Shown: piece by piece, positions 1-10,239 of the stretch | Layout of the letters: each line of letters begins with the position of its first letter | Numbering within the stretch: the first letter of the stretch is position 1 | Made by a program: the position numbers and the translations under genes | NCBI GenBank assembly: GCA_964058805.1 | Contig: CAXKVV010000969.1 | Coordinates: 1 to 33,012 of the forward strand | Source: Schoenoplectus triqueter | Lineage: Eukaryota > Streptophyta > Magnoliopsida > Poales > Cyperaceae | Length of the DNA: 33,012 nt | Reading direction: 5' to 3' | Notes under the pieces: generated by a model | Databases searched by the model: none | Told to the model about the DNA's origin: nothing | Seen by the model: the letters and a program-made list of their open reading frames with translations, nothing else

Positions 1-205
1 ACTGTAGGGGATGTGGTGAGTTGGAACTAGCGGAGGCACAAGCTCGGCGAAAGATGCTGGTGGGGGAGGAGAGGAGGGATGCTGCCACGTGCAAAGGTGT
101 AGTTTGACCATGCCGCCTTCGGGCTGCCTCTTCCATTGACCGGGAGAGAACAGTGGCTGCCGCTGGTGTCAACGTTTGTTGAATTGTGCTCAAATCTGCC
201 CTCAT
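1..205 (-). CDS. SMAX1: SMAX1/SMXL1-2-type protein, N-terminal 68 codons (partial)
   Basis: Reading leftward from the ATG at 205-203 gives 68 open codons that run off the window edge. The protein begins MRADLSTIQQTLTPAAATVL, continues through RRRHGQTTPLHVAASLLSSP and ends ...NSPHPLQ. This is the first part of the double Clp-N domain of the SMAX1 group of HSP101/ClpB-like proteins, whose hallmarks are STIQQTLTPEAA, HGQTTPLHVA and SHPLQ. Family members are about 1000 residues, so most of the protein lies outside the window. Known for the family: SMAX1 is a nuclear repressor in karrikin/KAI2 signalling, removed by SCF-MAX2, and works with TOPLESS co-repressors. The start was chosen because MRA is the family's conserved N-terminus; an internal Met at codon 24 is too far in. 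Position 15 is Ala where Glu is usual. SMXL3-5 and D53-type starts differ clearly. I am confident of the family and less so of SMAX1 against SMXL2. Confidence 0.93.
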   Translation of the reverse strand, partial: MRADLSTIQQTLTPAAATVLSRSMEEAARRRHGQTTPLHVAASLLSSPTSIFRRACASASSNSPHPLQ

Positions 206-1130
206 GGGTAGCTACGGAATTGGAAAAAGCTGAAAAATTTTGGACTTGATTTGCGATTTTGTGGGTTTTCAGCGGTGGAATTGGAGGTCAACTCAACAGC
301 GATGTGCTCTTTTTTGCTGTTTTATAATTTATGATTAGACAAAAGGCGAAAGGCGAAGTAATTTCATGGGCTCGATGCCTCAATAAGAAAGAAAAATGCT
401 CTCTATGGAATATGGAGGACAGGAGAAAGGAGGTCTCTTGAGGTGGAGTAAATCAAGCTTTAGAGAGAACGATGGAGCGGCGGGTTGGAGCCAGAGAAGA
501 TTTATCTTTTCTTTCTCCAGTGGATTCTCACATAATATCTTTGGATTTTTCTATGGAAATGGAGAATTTGAGGGAAGCGGAGCGGGGTTCCTTGTTTTTA
601 TCGAAACTATGCTCGTGGAGTACCGAGCAAGAGAATCAAGAAGGAACTCGAATGATTTTCATGCATTGAAAAGAGGAGGGGGGGAAGGTGCATATGGTCA
701 CTCTTTAGGTCGGTTTCGGTTTGGGAGAGGTAAACAGGGTACTAAAATATTGGAGTGGTGGATGAAAGCATGGGAACTTTTTGGTGGTTGTTTGAGGAAC
801 TCAAGGCAGGGAAGCGAAGAGAGAGAAAATAAACGCGGTTTAGTTTAGTCTTCCCATCTCTGAAACGAGATGAAACGGGGGAGAGGGGAGACCGGGAGAG
901 GGGATGAAACGCGAGAAGATGTATGAAAAGAAAAGGCGAACAGAACATCTTATATCGTTCATGCTTGGATTTTCTGTGGCTCGCACGACCTGTGCTAGTG
1001 TCGAACCTTTTTTTCTCTCTGCCTTCTCTTTTTCTGTGAAAAAGTTGATAATTGAGTTAAATCAGCACCTCTGTTTGGATTTCATTTTCCCCTGCTTTTC
1101 TTCGTAGAGAGAAAAATAAATAGCTTTATT
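206..1130 (-). promoter_or_regulatory. Leader and promoter region of the SMAX1-like gene
   Basis: This stretch lies upstream of the SMAX1-like ATG on the minus strand. It is richer in G+C than the rest of the window, and its sense strand has CT-rich blocks around 840-905 and 1085-1110, typical of plant 5' leaders. Two TATA-like candidates on the minus strand are a TATAAG at about 949-955 and a TATTTATTT at about 1113-1122; neither can be chosen by sequence alone. If the distal one is used, the leader is near 880 nt and holds several upstream ATGs. A leader intron is also possible. Plus-strand ORFs here are read antisense to the leader and look spurious. Confidence 0.5.
607..666 (-). other. 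Possible upstream ORF in SMAX1-like leader (19 aa)
   Basis: On the sense (minus) strand the ATG at 666-664 opens a 19-codon frame, MHENHSSSFLILLLGTPRA, stopping at 609-607. A longer 68-codon frame (948-742) and a 10-codon frame starting near 366 also lie upstream of the main ATG. Whether any is in the mRNA depends on the unknown transcription start. Confidence 0.3.
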
Positions 1131-2508
1131 ATTTTAAATTGTACTGGTATTTTTTTTCTACGCTTAAAAATGAAAGGATTTAAGTTAAATTTAAAAAAAC
1201 ATTCATGAATGATGTCGATGAGTTGATCTGATTCGTTTTTTTTTCCAATCAATATCTTTTGTCATTCTTGCTCTTCCAATCAGAATGTAAACCGCTTTAA
1301 TTATTTTTTGTCATTTCTTCTTCGAATCGGAATATAAATCATTTAAATTAATTTTGTCATCTTCCATCTTCTGGACCAAAAACTGATTTCTCAATAGGTC
1401 AAGTGATGTTAAGGTAACAACATTGTGATTAAAAATTAACTATGTTGTCAACATTTTAGACAGTGCAAGATAATTTACATAATGTTTCATTTCCAAGTCT
1501 AAATATAGTATGGAGTTATGTTTTTCTTCTCTAAAGGAAAGAGAAAACCAAAACGTTACCATGCTTTACTATTTGTATATGACAAAAATGTTCATAATTG
1601 CATGATAGCTTGAACACTATCTTATGATGATGTCATAAACATTGATATATGATTTTCACTTCATTTTATGTTTAAGCAAACGGATTCAAACGCACACCGA
1701 TTCGATTGATATGAATACAATAGATCAAAATGTTCGAGTACGAAATAACATTTTCAAAAAATTTCAATGGCAGTTTGCCTTTATGAAAAATGACAATTAG
1801 ATGACCCGGCCATTCAAAACTACAAAAATGACATTTTAGTTTCTACAATTGTACTTCTATACCCTTCAGAAATTTGAGATAAGATACAAACTGGATATAG
1901 ACACGTGTCAGACACACAATTGTCAAAAGAAAATGACTAGTTATTGAGATTTTAATGCAATTTGCCACATTGTGACTGAAATATTTTTTAGAAGAAAAAG
2001 AGAAAAATAAAAGGGAAAAATACCATGTGGTTTTGTCAGACTGAGAGAGATGCATTTCGACATTTTTGTGTGCTCCGTGAGAAACCAAACATTGCTTTAG
2101 ACCTCAGTGTGAGATATTGCTTTCCAAAATAAGTCGGCATGACAGTGAGCTTACTTGTGCGAGTTATCATTTTTTTTTATTCTTTGACAATTTGAATCTG
2201 GCAAAGTGGACTTTGAAAATTCAAATTAGTTTATTTTCTTCACATTTTTCCTCGACCATTTTATCCAATTTCTAGAAATTTTCTCTCTTTATTAGTTAGA
2301 CTTATATGAACCAGTCTCCCAATAAATTTGCCCATTGACTCTTAAAGTTGTGACTTTGTGATTCAGTGCACAACGACGAGACATTTAACATTATAATCAT
2401 AATCATAAATATTTGATTGAAAAGTAAGCTTCGGGGATTGGTGATAACAGTGTTTCACTGAAGCATAATTCTAAATAGATAGATCAATTAACATAATTTT
2501 TCTAATAC
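1131..2508. other. Intergenic, nothing recognised
   Basis: AT-rich sequence without coding signal, long inverted repeat or transposon end that I could see. Scattered T-runs occur, as in the rest of the window. Confidence 0.5.
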
Positions 2509-2864
2509 GTGGGATCCTTGATAATGGACTATTTTGATAATTTTGACAATAGACTTTTAAATAAATTTAAAAATTTAAAAAAATTATAGATATATTTTTT
2601 ACTTATAGATTGATAGTGTTTTAAATTTTATACAAATTTATTGTTTGATAGTCCATCAAAAACCGTTAAATTAAAATTGTCATAAATTACATACAATTTT
2701 GATGGTCTTTAATTAACTAAGAAATGATAATAAATTTACATGAAATTTGAAACACTATAAATCTATAAATTAACGAACATAACTATATATTTTTTTAATT
2801 TTTAATATTTTCTTATGAGTCTATTATCAAAATTATCAAAATAACCCATTATCAAAGATCCCAC
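2509..2864. mobile_element. Fold-back MITE, GGTGGGATC family, copy 1
   Basis: The two halves are inverted copies of each other. The left end reads GTGGGATCCTTGATAATGG, and the right end reverse-complements to GGTGGGATCTTTGATAATGG. Inner segments also mirror, for example TAGATTGATAGTGTTTTAAA near 2608 against its counterpart near 2745. No coding capacity. A target duplication was not clear. Two related copies lie at 5561-5863 and about 8285-8543. Confidence 0.72.
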
Positions 2865-4026
2865 CCTACATATTATTTGTGTTTCATCTTTCATTTACTT
2901 GTCTCGTACAAACCATATCAAAAGATAATAAAATATTGCATTCGCTTTTCACTTGCAGAGAAAGGCTAAAATTAATCATCTAGGTCCGTGATTTTTAGTT
3001 CTAAAATTTGAAGCCGTAATACAAAATTGATAATCTTTTTAAAAAATAGAAAAAAAAAACTTCTGCATCGTGTAGTATGATTGTGTTGATCTTTTCATGG
3101 TAACGCACGATCCTAATTTTTTTTTTCAGAATCAGAGGTGACCCGAAAAAAACTCAGACCAATCTCTGTAAAAGAAAAAGAAAAAAATCTAGCCCAAATT
3201 TTTTTTGGCCATCTTTGGTCCGAAAAAATTTAGAACATGCTATTTTACATAAAAATTAGCATAATTATGTTAGAATTTGTGAAATATTTTTTACCTTTCT
3301 ATTTTTAAAAAAGATTGAAAATTTGATGTTATCATATTTTTTTTTCTCCGACGAAAATGTTATGCCGCTACCACAATTACTGTCATCATTGTTGCAAAAC
3401 CAACGAACAACTTATTTATTCTCGTGAAACAATTTCAATATTAGTAAGTTTTGTGCCTTCCAGTTTGATGCTTAATGCTGTTTGACATTTTTTTTGTTTT
3501 AATATTTTTTTTGCCACACTATTTACGAACTGGAGATAACAGTTTTACCCGAACAGTAATATTTGTATGCCAGATACAAATTCCAAATAATTTGAATATT
3601 ATACAATACTTATAATTATTTCTAGTCAAGATTTGTGTAACGTCTCTGTACGGTAAATTGTTTGATTTCTGACCCTTCATATATAAAATTGTAGTTCTGC
3701 GGAGGTACAAAATCTGCCTATTATTATTATTATTATTTTCTGAATTATATATATTTAATTAAATTGAATTGGACTGTAAAGATGTCGACAATGATGGTAA
3801 AAATAAGTTACTTACTTTGTCTTTGTATCAGTAACTCATGAATGTTCATGTACCCTTTTTTGGTAAGATATATTCATAGCTTTAATTGATATTTTTATTT
3901 TTTTAATAATTGATTAGAGTAGATAACCGATATTAAATGCAACAACAGAGAGAACTGAATCCCTGTCTGCAAGGTATTATTGTTGTGCCGTTATTTCCTA
4001 TGGACCACTAAAGTCAGATTAAATCT
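2865..4026. other. Intergenic, nothing recognised
   Basis: AT-rich, with homopolymer T runs and a short (TTA)n tract at about 3720-3737. No gene or element was supported. Confidence 0.5.
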
Positions 4027-4034
4027 GCATAGGC

Positions 4035-4478
4035 TAGGGGTGTTAATTATAGACCTGATCTGACAGGTTAATCCGATCCAATTCGAACCCGATCCGACCC
4101 GACATGACTCGAAAATAAATGAGTCGGATATGAATTTAATTGTTTTTTACTTGAATCGGATCGGGTCGGGTTCGGATCAACCCGACCCGACCCGATTAAT
4201 TATGATTTTAAAGTAATTTTATGATTTAGTACTAATTAAATCTTAAATGTACACTAATTATATACTAATTAAAATAAATTATAAATAAATAAATATTTAA
4301 TTACTTAAAATTATATAAAAATAATTACTTTACACGAGTCGAGTCGGGTCGACCCGATCGAATCAGATATGGATTAAGATTTTTTTATCCAAATTTAATC
4401 GGGTTGAATTCAGATCAAATAAAAAATAATAAAATAACATGATCTAACCCGAATCCGACCCGACCCATTGACACCCAA
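4035..4478. mobile_element. hAT-type MITE (TAGGGGTGTYAAT ends), copy 1
   Basis: Starts TAGGGGTGTTAATTA and ends CATTGACACCCAA, with subterminal GGGTCGGG / CCCGACCC repeats in both arms and an AT-rich core. The flanking 8-mers GCATAGGC (4027-4034) and ACATAGGC (4479-4486) match at 7 of 8 positions, fitting the 8-bp target duplication of hAT elements. The final base pair of the right end has decayed (AA for TA). Same family and orientation as 26045-26469; 22731-23098 is inverted. Confidence 0.8.
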
Positions 4479-4486
4479 ACATAGGC

Positions 4487-5556
4487 ATGTCGGTTTCATG
4501 TTAAAATACAAGGAGGAAAATTGTATAAGCTTTAATTAGGTTTACAATTTTGTAGGGTGGTGCCATATAAGAGAAATTACTTTTATACCAGAATAAATAA
4601 ATCAACACCAAATTTTGTTTGCCTCGGAAAAAAATCGGTTAAGGAGGGGAGGGGTAATTTTCTCTTTAATTCGACGATGTAATCATATACCAAACACTTT
4701 TTTTTTGGGGCACAAGACGGAGGCAATCAGAAAACTACAACAATAGATTATTTTATTAACTCAAAAAGGTCATACGTAAGGTTCACGTAGTTGGAACACA
4801 TTTAATTATTTTTTCTCAATCATACTTTTCAAGCAATTATTCTAATATTTCTTTCCCTTCCTATTGATCTCCTTTTTATTGTTTTCCACACCTCTCATTT
4901 TCATTCTTTTAAAATCTTTTGCTTCTCCCTAATCTCACTCTCTCTCTCTTTCTCCTTCTTATCAAGAGAATGTTGACCGGAGATTGACTCTAACTTTTTC
5001 TCATACTTAAAAATTTCTAATAATGATTGTTACATCTCTACACATGGCAACCACAAGTTGTTATTCCTGTGTACAGTAGGTTGCGGTTTTAGTCATATCC
5101 AAATGGCTCAAAAACATGATTTACCTGGTAAATAATATTAATTAGGTAAAAAACTATTAGTATTTATTTTCAAGTAACATAATAGATAATTAAAATATTT
5201 ACTATCAGAAATAACTTAAAGCATTGTGTTTTTTTTGTACAAAGCCCTCACATGTAAAAAAAAAACTTATATTAAATATGAGTTGTCAAGGTGCTTTTTC
5301 ATAAGATAAAAATGTGTTCTTTTTTCAGCACCAATTTGGGCCGTTCAATGCCAACGAATCCACCATTTTTCTATTGGATGATTAGTATTGTAGAAATTAA
5401 TTGATTATTTTATTTAATCGTACAAATTGTATATTTTTCCAGTAGACCTTTTGAATATTTGATGTTGAGATTCGATAATCGGATGTAACATCACATCAAT
5501 ACTCGTCAAGTACATTGACATAACTCTAAATTGTTGCGGGAATACATATTCATTTA
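4487..5556. other. Intergenic, CT-rich patch only
   Basis: No gene seen. A pyrimidine-rich stretch lies at about 4845-4970, including CTCTCTCTCT. The rest is AT-rich. Confidence 0.5.
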
Positions 5557-5560
5557 TTAA

Positions 5561-5863
5561 AGGGAGTGATCCTTTGACTGAGTTATTTTAAAAATAAAAT
5601 TTTTTATAGATGTATTCTTTAATTTATAGACCGATAATATTTTAAACTTTAGATAATTTAAATATTATTTAATAGTTCATCATAATTTTATATAATTTAT
5701 AATGATTATTAATAAAAATAAATAATAATTAAATTATATAAATTTTAAAACACTATCAATCTATAAATTAAAAATATATTAATAAATTTTTTCTATGTTT
5801 ATTTTTTTAATATTTTTTAGAATGTCATCGTCAATATTATCAAAATAACCCAGATACCTCCCT
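5561..5863. mobile_element. Fold-back MITE, GGTGGGATC family, copy 2
   Basis: Left end AGGGAGTGATCC and right end reverse-complementing to AGGGAGGTATCTGGGTTATT. The inner arm TTTAATTTATAGACCGATAA near 5610 mirrors TTATCAATCTATAAATTAAA-like sequence near 5755 and matches the inner arms of the copy at 2509. TTAA occurs on both sides (5557-5560, 5864-5867). The left arm has lost a segment present in the right arm (ATAATATTGACGATGAC-like, near 5822-5840). Confidence 0.62.
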
Positions 5864-5979
5864 TTAAATTATGAGTCCATTTGTTTACGATGATATATTC
5901 AAGTTAATAATAATTTATATAAGAACCAAATATTATCTCCACGGATATTTCTATTGCTGTTATGATGGGATTAAAATAT

Positions 5980-6378
5980 GAGTTAGACTATGGTGCTATA
6001 TGTAGTACGGATGGTCTATGTGTTATAGATTATTTTTTAATTTTTAAAGTTTAAATGATCGATCCGACTGATCATAGTATTTTGTATATGAAAAATCTAA
6101 ATAAGGATGAAATTTTATATATTTTTTATTTTTTACTATTTTTAAGATAACTATAAAATTACTTAATTTAATTATTATGATTCGTTCAAAATGAGTGATT
6201 TTTTAGCCATCTTAAAAAATAATATTTTTTTTAAAAGAATATAAAATTTAGTCCCCAACTAGATTTTCATATGCAAAATATTTTTATCAGTCAGATCAAT
6301 TATTTAAACTTTGAAGATGAAAAAATGATCCGTAACATACAGACCATCCGTGTTACGTATAGCACCGTATTCTAACAC
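5980..6378. mobile_element. Mutator-like fold-back MITE with 9-bp target duplication
   Basis: TTAAAATAT is repeated exactly at 5971-5979 and 6379-6387, directly flanking inverted ends GAGTTAGACTATGGTGCTA and (reverse complement of the right end) GTGTTAGAATACGGTGCTA. A 9-bp duplication is the mark of the Mutator (MULE) superfamily. The interior matches the element at 17147-17552 (AGTACGGATGGTCTATGTG, GATCCGACTG, CCCCAACTAGATTTTCATAT), so both belong to one family. No transposase is encoded. Confidence 0.85.
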
Positions 6379-6387
6379 TTAAAATAT

Positions 6388-7026
6388 TATAATTTTCAAA
6401 TCACATATCTACGCACTAAACATTTTTCTGACAAATGATCAACCGGAGATATGTTGAACCTGGAAATCGTTAACAATTACACGGCTCCTCTCTCCCAAAA
6501 ATCTGCTTTTCGCACGCAACTACTTACCAGTTACCACTGCCTTGAAAAATGACACCAAAACGCACGGATTTCGCCTTTTCTCGCTTCCAACTTCCTAAGT
6601 TTCAATCAGACTTGCCATGCCATTGCCACTTAACATCGCGGTTTAAGTAGATCCGCAGTTTTTCGAACACAAAAATTAATTTGAAAGATTTTCAGACTTG
6701 ATTTTGTATCGAGATTCGTAATAATCATTAAAAATGTAAATCTCAATTTCAGAGTCTGTTAAAAACATAAATCCCAATGTAAAATCAACGATCCCAAAAT
6801 CTTTCGAATCAATTTTTTAAAGTTCGAAGTAATACGGATATACCCGACTACCTTAACATCTCTCGCCTCTCCCTCCGTATCTCCATTAACAGTTCCTACA
6901 TATCTCTCTCTGCCAATTATTTAAGCATTAAAACGTTATAATGATGGCCTATAATAAGAAACTATTATATGCGGCTCTCTTTGACCCATCATCCATGGGG
7001 AAGTGGATCCGCATCGTATAACGTAA
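6388..7026. other. Intergenic, nothing recognised
   Basis: Somewhat less AT-rich than the surroundings, with no supported ORF or repeat. It contains CT-rich patches around 6840-6910. Confidence 0.45.
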
Positions 7027-7096
7027 TATGTGATTCGTTTGATCATTTCGAAATTCGAGTTAGTATGAATCTCGAAGTGATCGAACGAACCACGTG
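7027..7096. ncRNA. Strong short hairpin, possible small-RNA precursor
   Basis: The arm 7034-7056 (TTCGTTTGATCATTTCG...) pairs with 7067-7089 over 23 positions with two G:U pairs and one mismatch, around a 10-nt loop. With some further mismatches the stem extends outward to 7027/7096. The stem length is in the range of plant miRNA/siRNA stems, but the loop is short. It may instead be a remnant of a small inverted-repeat transposon. Confidence 0.35.
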
Positions 7097-7979
7097 CTGC
7101 GCTACACGGTGCCGCGCAGCAGTAGATCTGAATTCCAACATGGTGCTGCCTCGTTTTTTAGAATTTCATTACCTGTCAGTAAAGATTCAAGTCTCCAAAA
7201 GTGCACCTTTCGTGTAGAGTTTACGTGCAATTACTTCTCTTTTTTTCTTTTGAAAAAAACAAAGAATGCCTTATTTGGAAATTTAACATAGTGTATAATT
7301 GTCTATATTGATGATTCAATGCGGTCACAATTTCAATGAGATCACTTTGTAACACCAAAAAAGTAAAAAAGTATATGTATGGCTGATTGAATATACGTAT
7401 TTGCATGAGAAAAATGCGGCGTTGAATATTCTACCTTCTAGAAGTATAGATAAGCCCCCAGAATTTCCTTGATTTTGTCTTTTTGTCAAATTAGTCTACG
7501 AGAATATGAGTCAAACACCCATCTGCTAAAAAAATAAAATTAATTATATACCGTAATTTTCTGAAAAGAAATGAAAAATGACAGGTGCTTTCTCAAAAAA
7601 AAAAATTATATACCATAATACCGTATCATGCTTTTTTAAAGTAATTTAATTCCCTCCTCTTCTTCTTATTATTATTATTTTAACATCATTAGACAACTAA
7701 TTTCATTCAATAAAGTTGATTACATTCATGAGATAAAAAAAAGAAAAATTTATCTTCATACAATCTTAAAACTTTATAATTTTCAAAATATCACTTCAAA
7801 TTTAACGTTTACTATAATACCACTCTAAAATCATATTAGTTGTCAAATTTCACTTCAAATTTTTGCCTTGATCATTATTTACCACCATCGTTGTCGGAAC
7901 TCGTCCAACAATGAACCCACATTCCCACTGCCGTGAGTATACTTCATGGAGGTCGAACTGATTCCCCCTAATACCTTGT
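7097..7979. other. Intergenic, nothing recognised
   Basis: AT-rich non-coding sequence with poly-A/T tracts and a short (TTA)n near 7665-7680. Short ORFs here have no recognisable content. Confidence 0.45.
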
Positions 7980-8128
7980 AAGCGGGGCCTGAAGAAGAGC
8001 GCTCTGAAGGCTCTGCCAAAGACGAGGTATGAGAAGGCAGCTGAAGTTGAAAATCAAGTGGAGTGTGCCATATGCCTCATAGAGTTCGAGGAAGGAGAGA
8101 GCAAATAAGGAAGATGTCGCAGTGCGCA
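7980..8128 (+). pseudogene. RING-H2 (ATL-type) ubiquitin ligase pseudogene fragment
   Basis: The frame from 7980 reads ...RGLKKSALKALPKTRYEK..., then VECAICLIEFEEGESK, and stops at TAA 8106-8108. GLKKxALKALP is the conserved stretch just before the RING domain in ATL proteins, and ECAICLxEFxEGE is the first half of the C3H2C3 RING with its first Cys pair. After the stop, another frame continues as RKMSQCAL, resembling the family's RxMPxCGH, so a frameshift separates them. Just upstream the frame is also broken (TGA at about 7950). No His pair or second half of the RING follows. A 17-bp repeat (CTGAAGTTGAAAATCAA at 8041 and 8129) brackets the broken part. Intact ATL proteins are membrane-anchored E3 ligases; this copy cannot make one. 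Confidence 0.75.
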
Positions 8129-8284
8129 CTGAAGTTGAAAATCAAATTCCTATTTTTCTCTTTTAGTTTCAGACAATTGTACATATAGTTTTTAAATTGT
8201 TGCTTCCCCATGATTGTGTTCTGACTTGTAGCTTTGATTATGAAACTTTGCAAAGGGAACTCATTTACCCATGATTTCATAATT

Positions 8285-8543
8285 ATGGACTGATTATATT
8301 TCAAATTTGATTTCATTTGATATTCCATCAAAAATTATTAAATTTAAACTGTTAAAATTATTATATAATTTTGATTATCTTCGATAGAATATCAAATAAT
8401 ACTAAAATTGCATCAAATTTTAAACACAATAAATTCACAAGTGTAATAATATTTTTTAAGTCATTTTTAAGATTTTTTATAAATTTATACAAAATTAATT
8501 ATTAAGTTACCCGATAGATAGTTATCAAGATCCCACCTTTTTT
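8285..8543. mobile_element. Fold-back MITE, GGTGGGATC family, copy 3 (left arm truncated)
   Basis: The right end reverse-complements to GGTGGGATCTTGATAACTA, matching the termini at 2509-2864. The centre is palindromic (TTTGATATTCCATC... near 8318 against ...GATAGAATATCAAA near 8384), but the outer left arm is missing. Confidence 0.5.
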
Positions 8544-9207
8544 AATCACAAATGGATTGTTTTCTACTTTTCTACCTCAGTTAGGCGAACAAAAAATGAA
8601 GTTTAAAGAACTTCATTGTTGTCCGTATGGGCTACGCCCAATAATGTAACAAAACATATTTGATATTGCTACTTAAAAGGTGCATGATGACTATTTCGCA
8701 TTCAATTTATTGAAAATTATCCAAATAAAACTTCCGTGCAAATGGGGAGCAAAATGTGCGACGCGACCTATTTATTTTATTTTCTTTTTCAAAGCGAAAG
8801 GATAGTTAATCTATTTATTTGTTCAATAATTATTTATTTGAATTTTTATATAAAGGCAGAGCTGTCAAATACTTAAGTCCACTTATAACTCCGTCAGAAA
8901 AGAAGGGTGGCTTTCTCCAAGGTAGAAAGGGAAATAAAAAAATGCAAAATTAATTTTGAAATTATTCATGGGTATTGCTAAACAGTGAATTTTGATTAAG
9001 CAATAATAATATTAGAAGGATAATTAAAAGGATTAATATGAATAAATAAATAACATAAATTAATAATCAAAGATAAATGTATATATATATATATTAATAA
9101 ATAAACAACCAGCTAATATGTATATAAATAAGAAAATTTAATTTACAAACAAACAAGAAACCAATCGGATTGAATTAAAATTAATTAGATTGTACGGACG
9201 CTGACAA
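8544..9207. other. Intergenic, A-rich
   Basis: Low-complexity sequence rich in AATAAATAA words, with a (TA)n tract at about 9080-9094. No gene. It may include the worn outer part of the LTR-like block that follows. Confidence 0.4.
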
Positions 9208-9998
9208 TGTCATACTATAAAAATAATAATAATAATAAAATAAACAAAATAAATCAAGTAATGAATGACATAAACCATAATTAAAGAAATATATTAAAAA
9301 AAGTATAAATAAGTAGAGTTAATGATTGATAGTAATGAAATTACTAATTAATAAAGAAAATTAAATAAATAAGTAAATAAAATTCAAATCTAAATTGATC
9401 AATAAAATTTTATCAATAATTAAAATATATCTAATTAAAAAGACTCTAAATTAGTTAAATTAAAAATGCAATCAATTGAGCAGTTACAACCACTAGCTAG
9501 CGAAACTAATCAGAAAATAAAACTAACAAATTATTCGAAAATCTTAGAACTACTAAATACTAAAATATTCAAAAATCAGAAAAATTCTATAGTGCCACAT
9601 GTTTGGTCACAAACTCCCATCACAGACAATCATGTTCTTCCTCTCTCTCCATTTGTCCCCCCCCTCGGTTTCCCCATCCCCTCTCATAAATTCACGACTT
9701 ACTCTCTCTCTTGGTGTCCCAATCCCTCATTTATTGCCTCCCTCCTAGAGACCGCCACCTCTCCCTTTTTTTGTGTTCTCTCTGACGACGATATGACCTC
9801 TCACTCCCTCTTTCTTTCTCCGCCGACCTTACTCTCTATCCCTCCCTCTCTCGCAACCCCTCTTGCCAACCCTCTCTGACTCCCTCTCTCTCACCCGATT
9901 TCACCAACCCTCTGCGCCTCACCCGTTTCCTCACTCCCTGTCACCTCCGACCTTTAACCGTTGCAGCCCCGCTCCCTCACCTACTGCCCATGTCGCCC

Positions 9999-10005
9999 TA
10001 TAAAA
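9999..10005 (+). promoter_or_regulatory. TATA box of the LTR-like block
   Basis: TATAAAA follows a long pyrimidine-rich stretch and precedes CT-rich sequence where a start at about 10030-10040 would fall. It fits an LTR promoter. The transcript has no meaningful ORF. Confidence 0.5.
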
Positions 10006-10239
10006 CTGTGCGTGCGTCTCTTCTCTCCCCCTTTGCCGCTCTCATGTGTTGAGATTTGAAAAAAAATATATTTTTTTTAAACTGATAAGAACAAGTTCAA
10101 CCCGAGAGGTTTGTAAGGGGAGAGAGGAGGTAGTGGCCGGAAACAAGGGGTGGGTTGTGCTTGCTGTCACCGACCTTGCCTTTTCCTTGCTTACTGATCC
10201 GATTCTGTCTCTCCTTTGTTTTACTGGTAAACCCTAGAC

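Noticed and set aside
396..848. 150-codon plus-strand ORF
   Set aside because: It lies antisense to the SMAX1-like leader, has no family features, and its length follows from local GC content and few stops.
9466..9879. 137-codon plus-strand ORF, Pro/Ser/Leu-rich
   Set aside because: Its composition follows the pyrimidine-rich block of the LTR-like region upstream of the TATA box. No domain was recognised.
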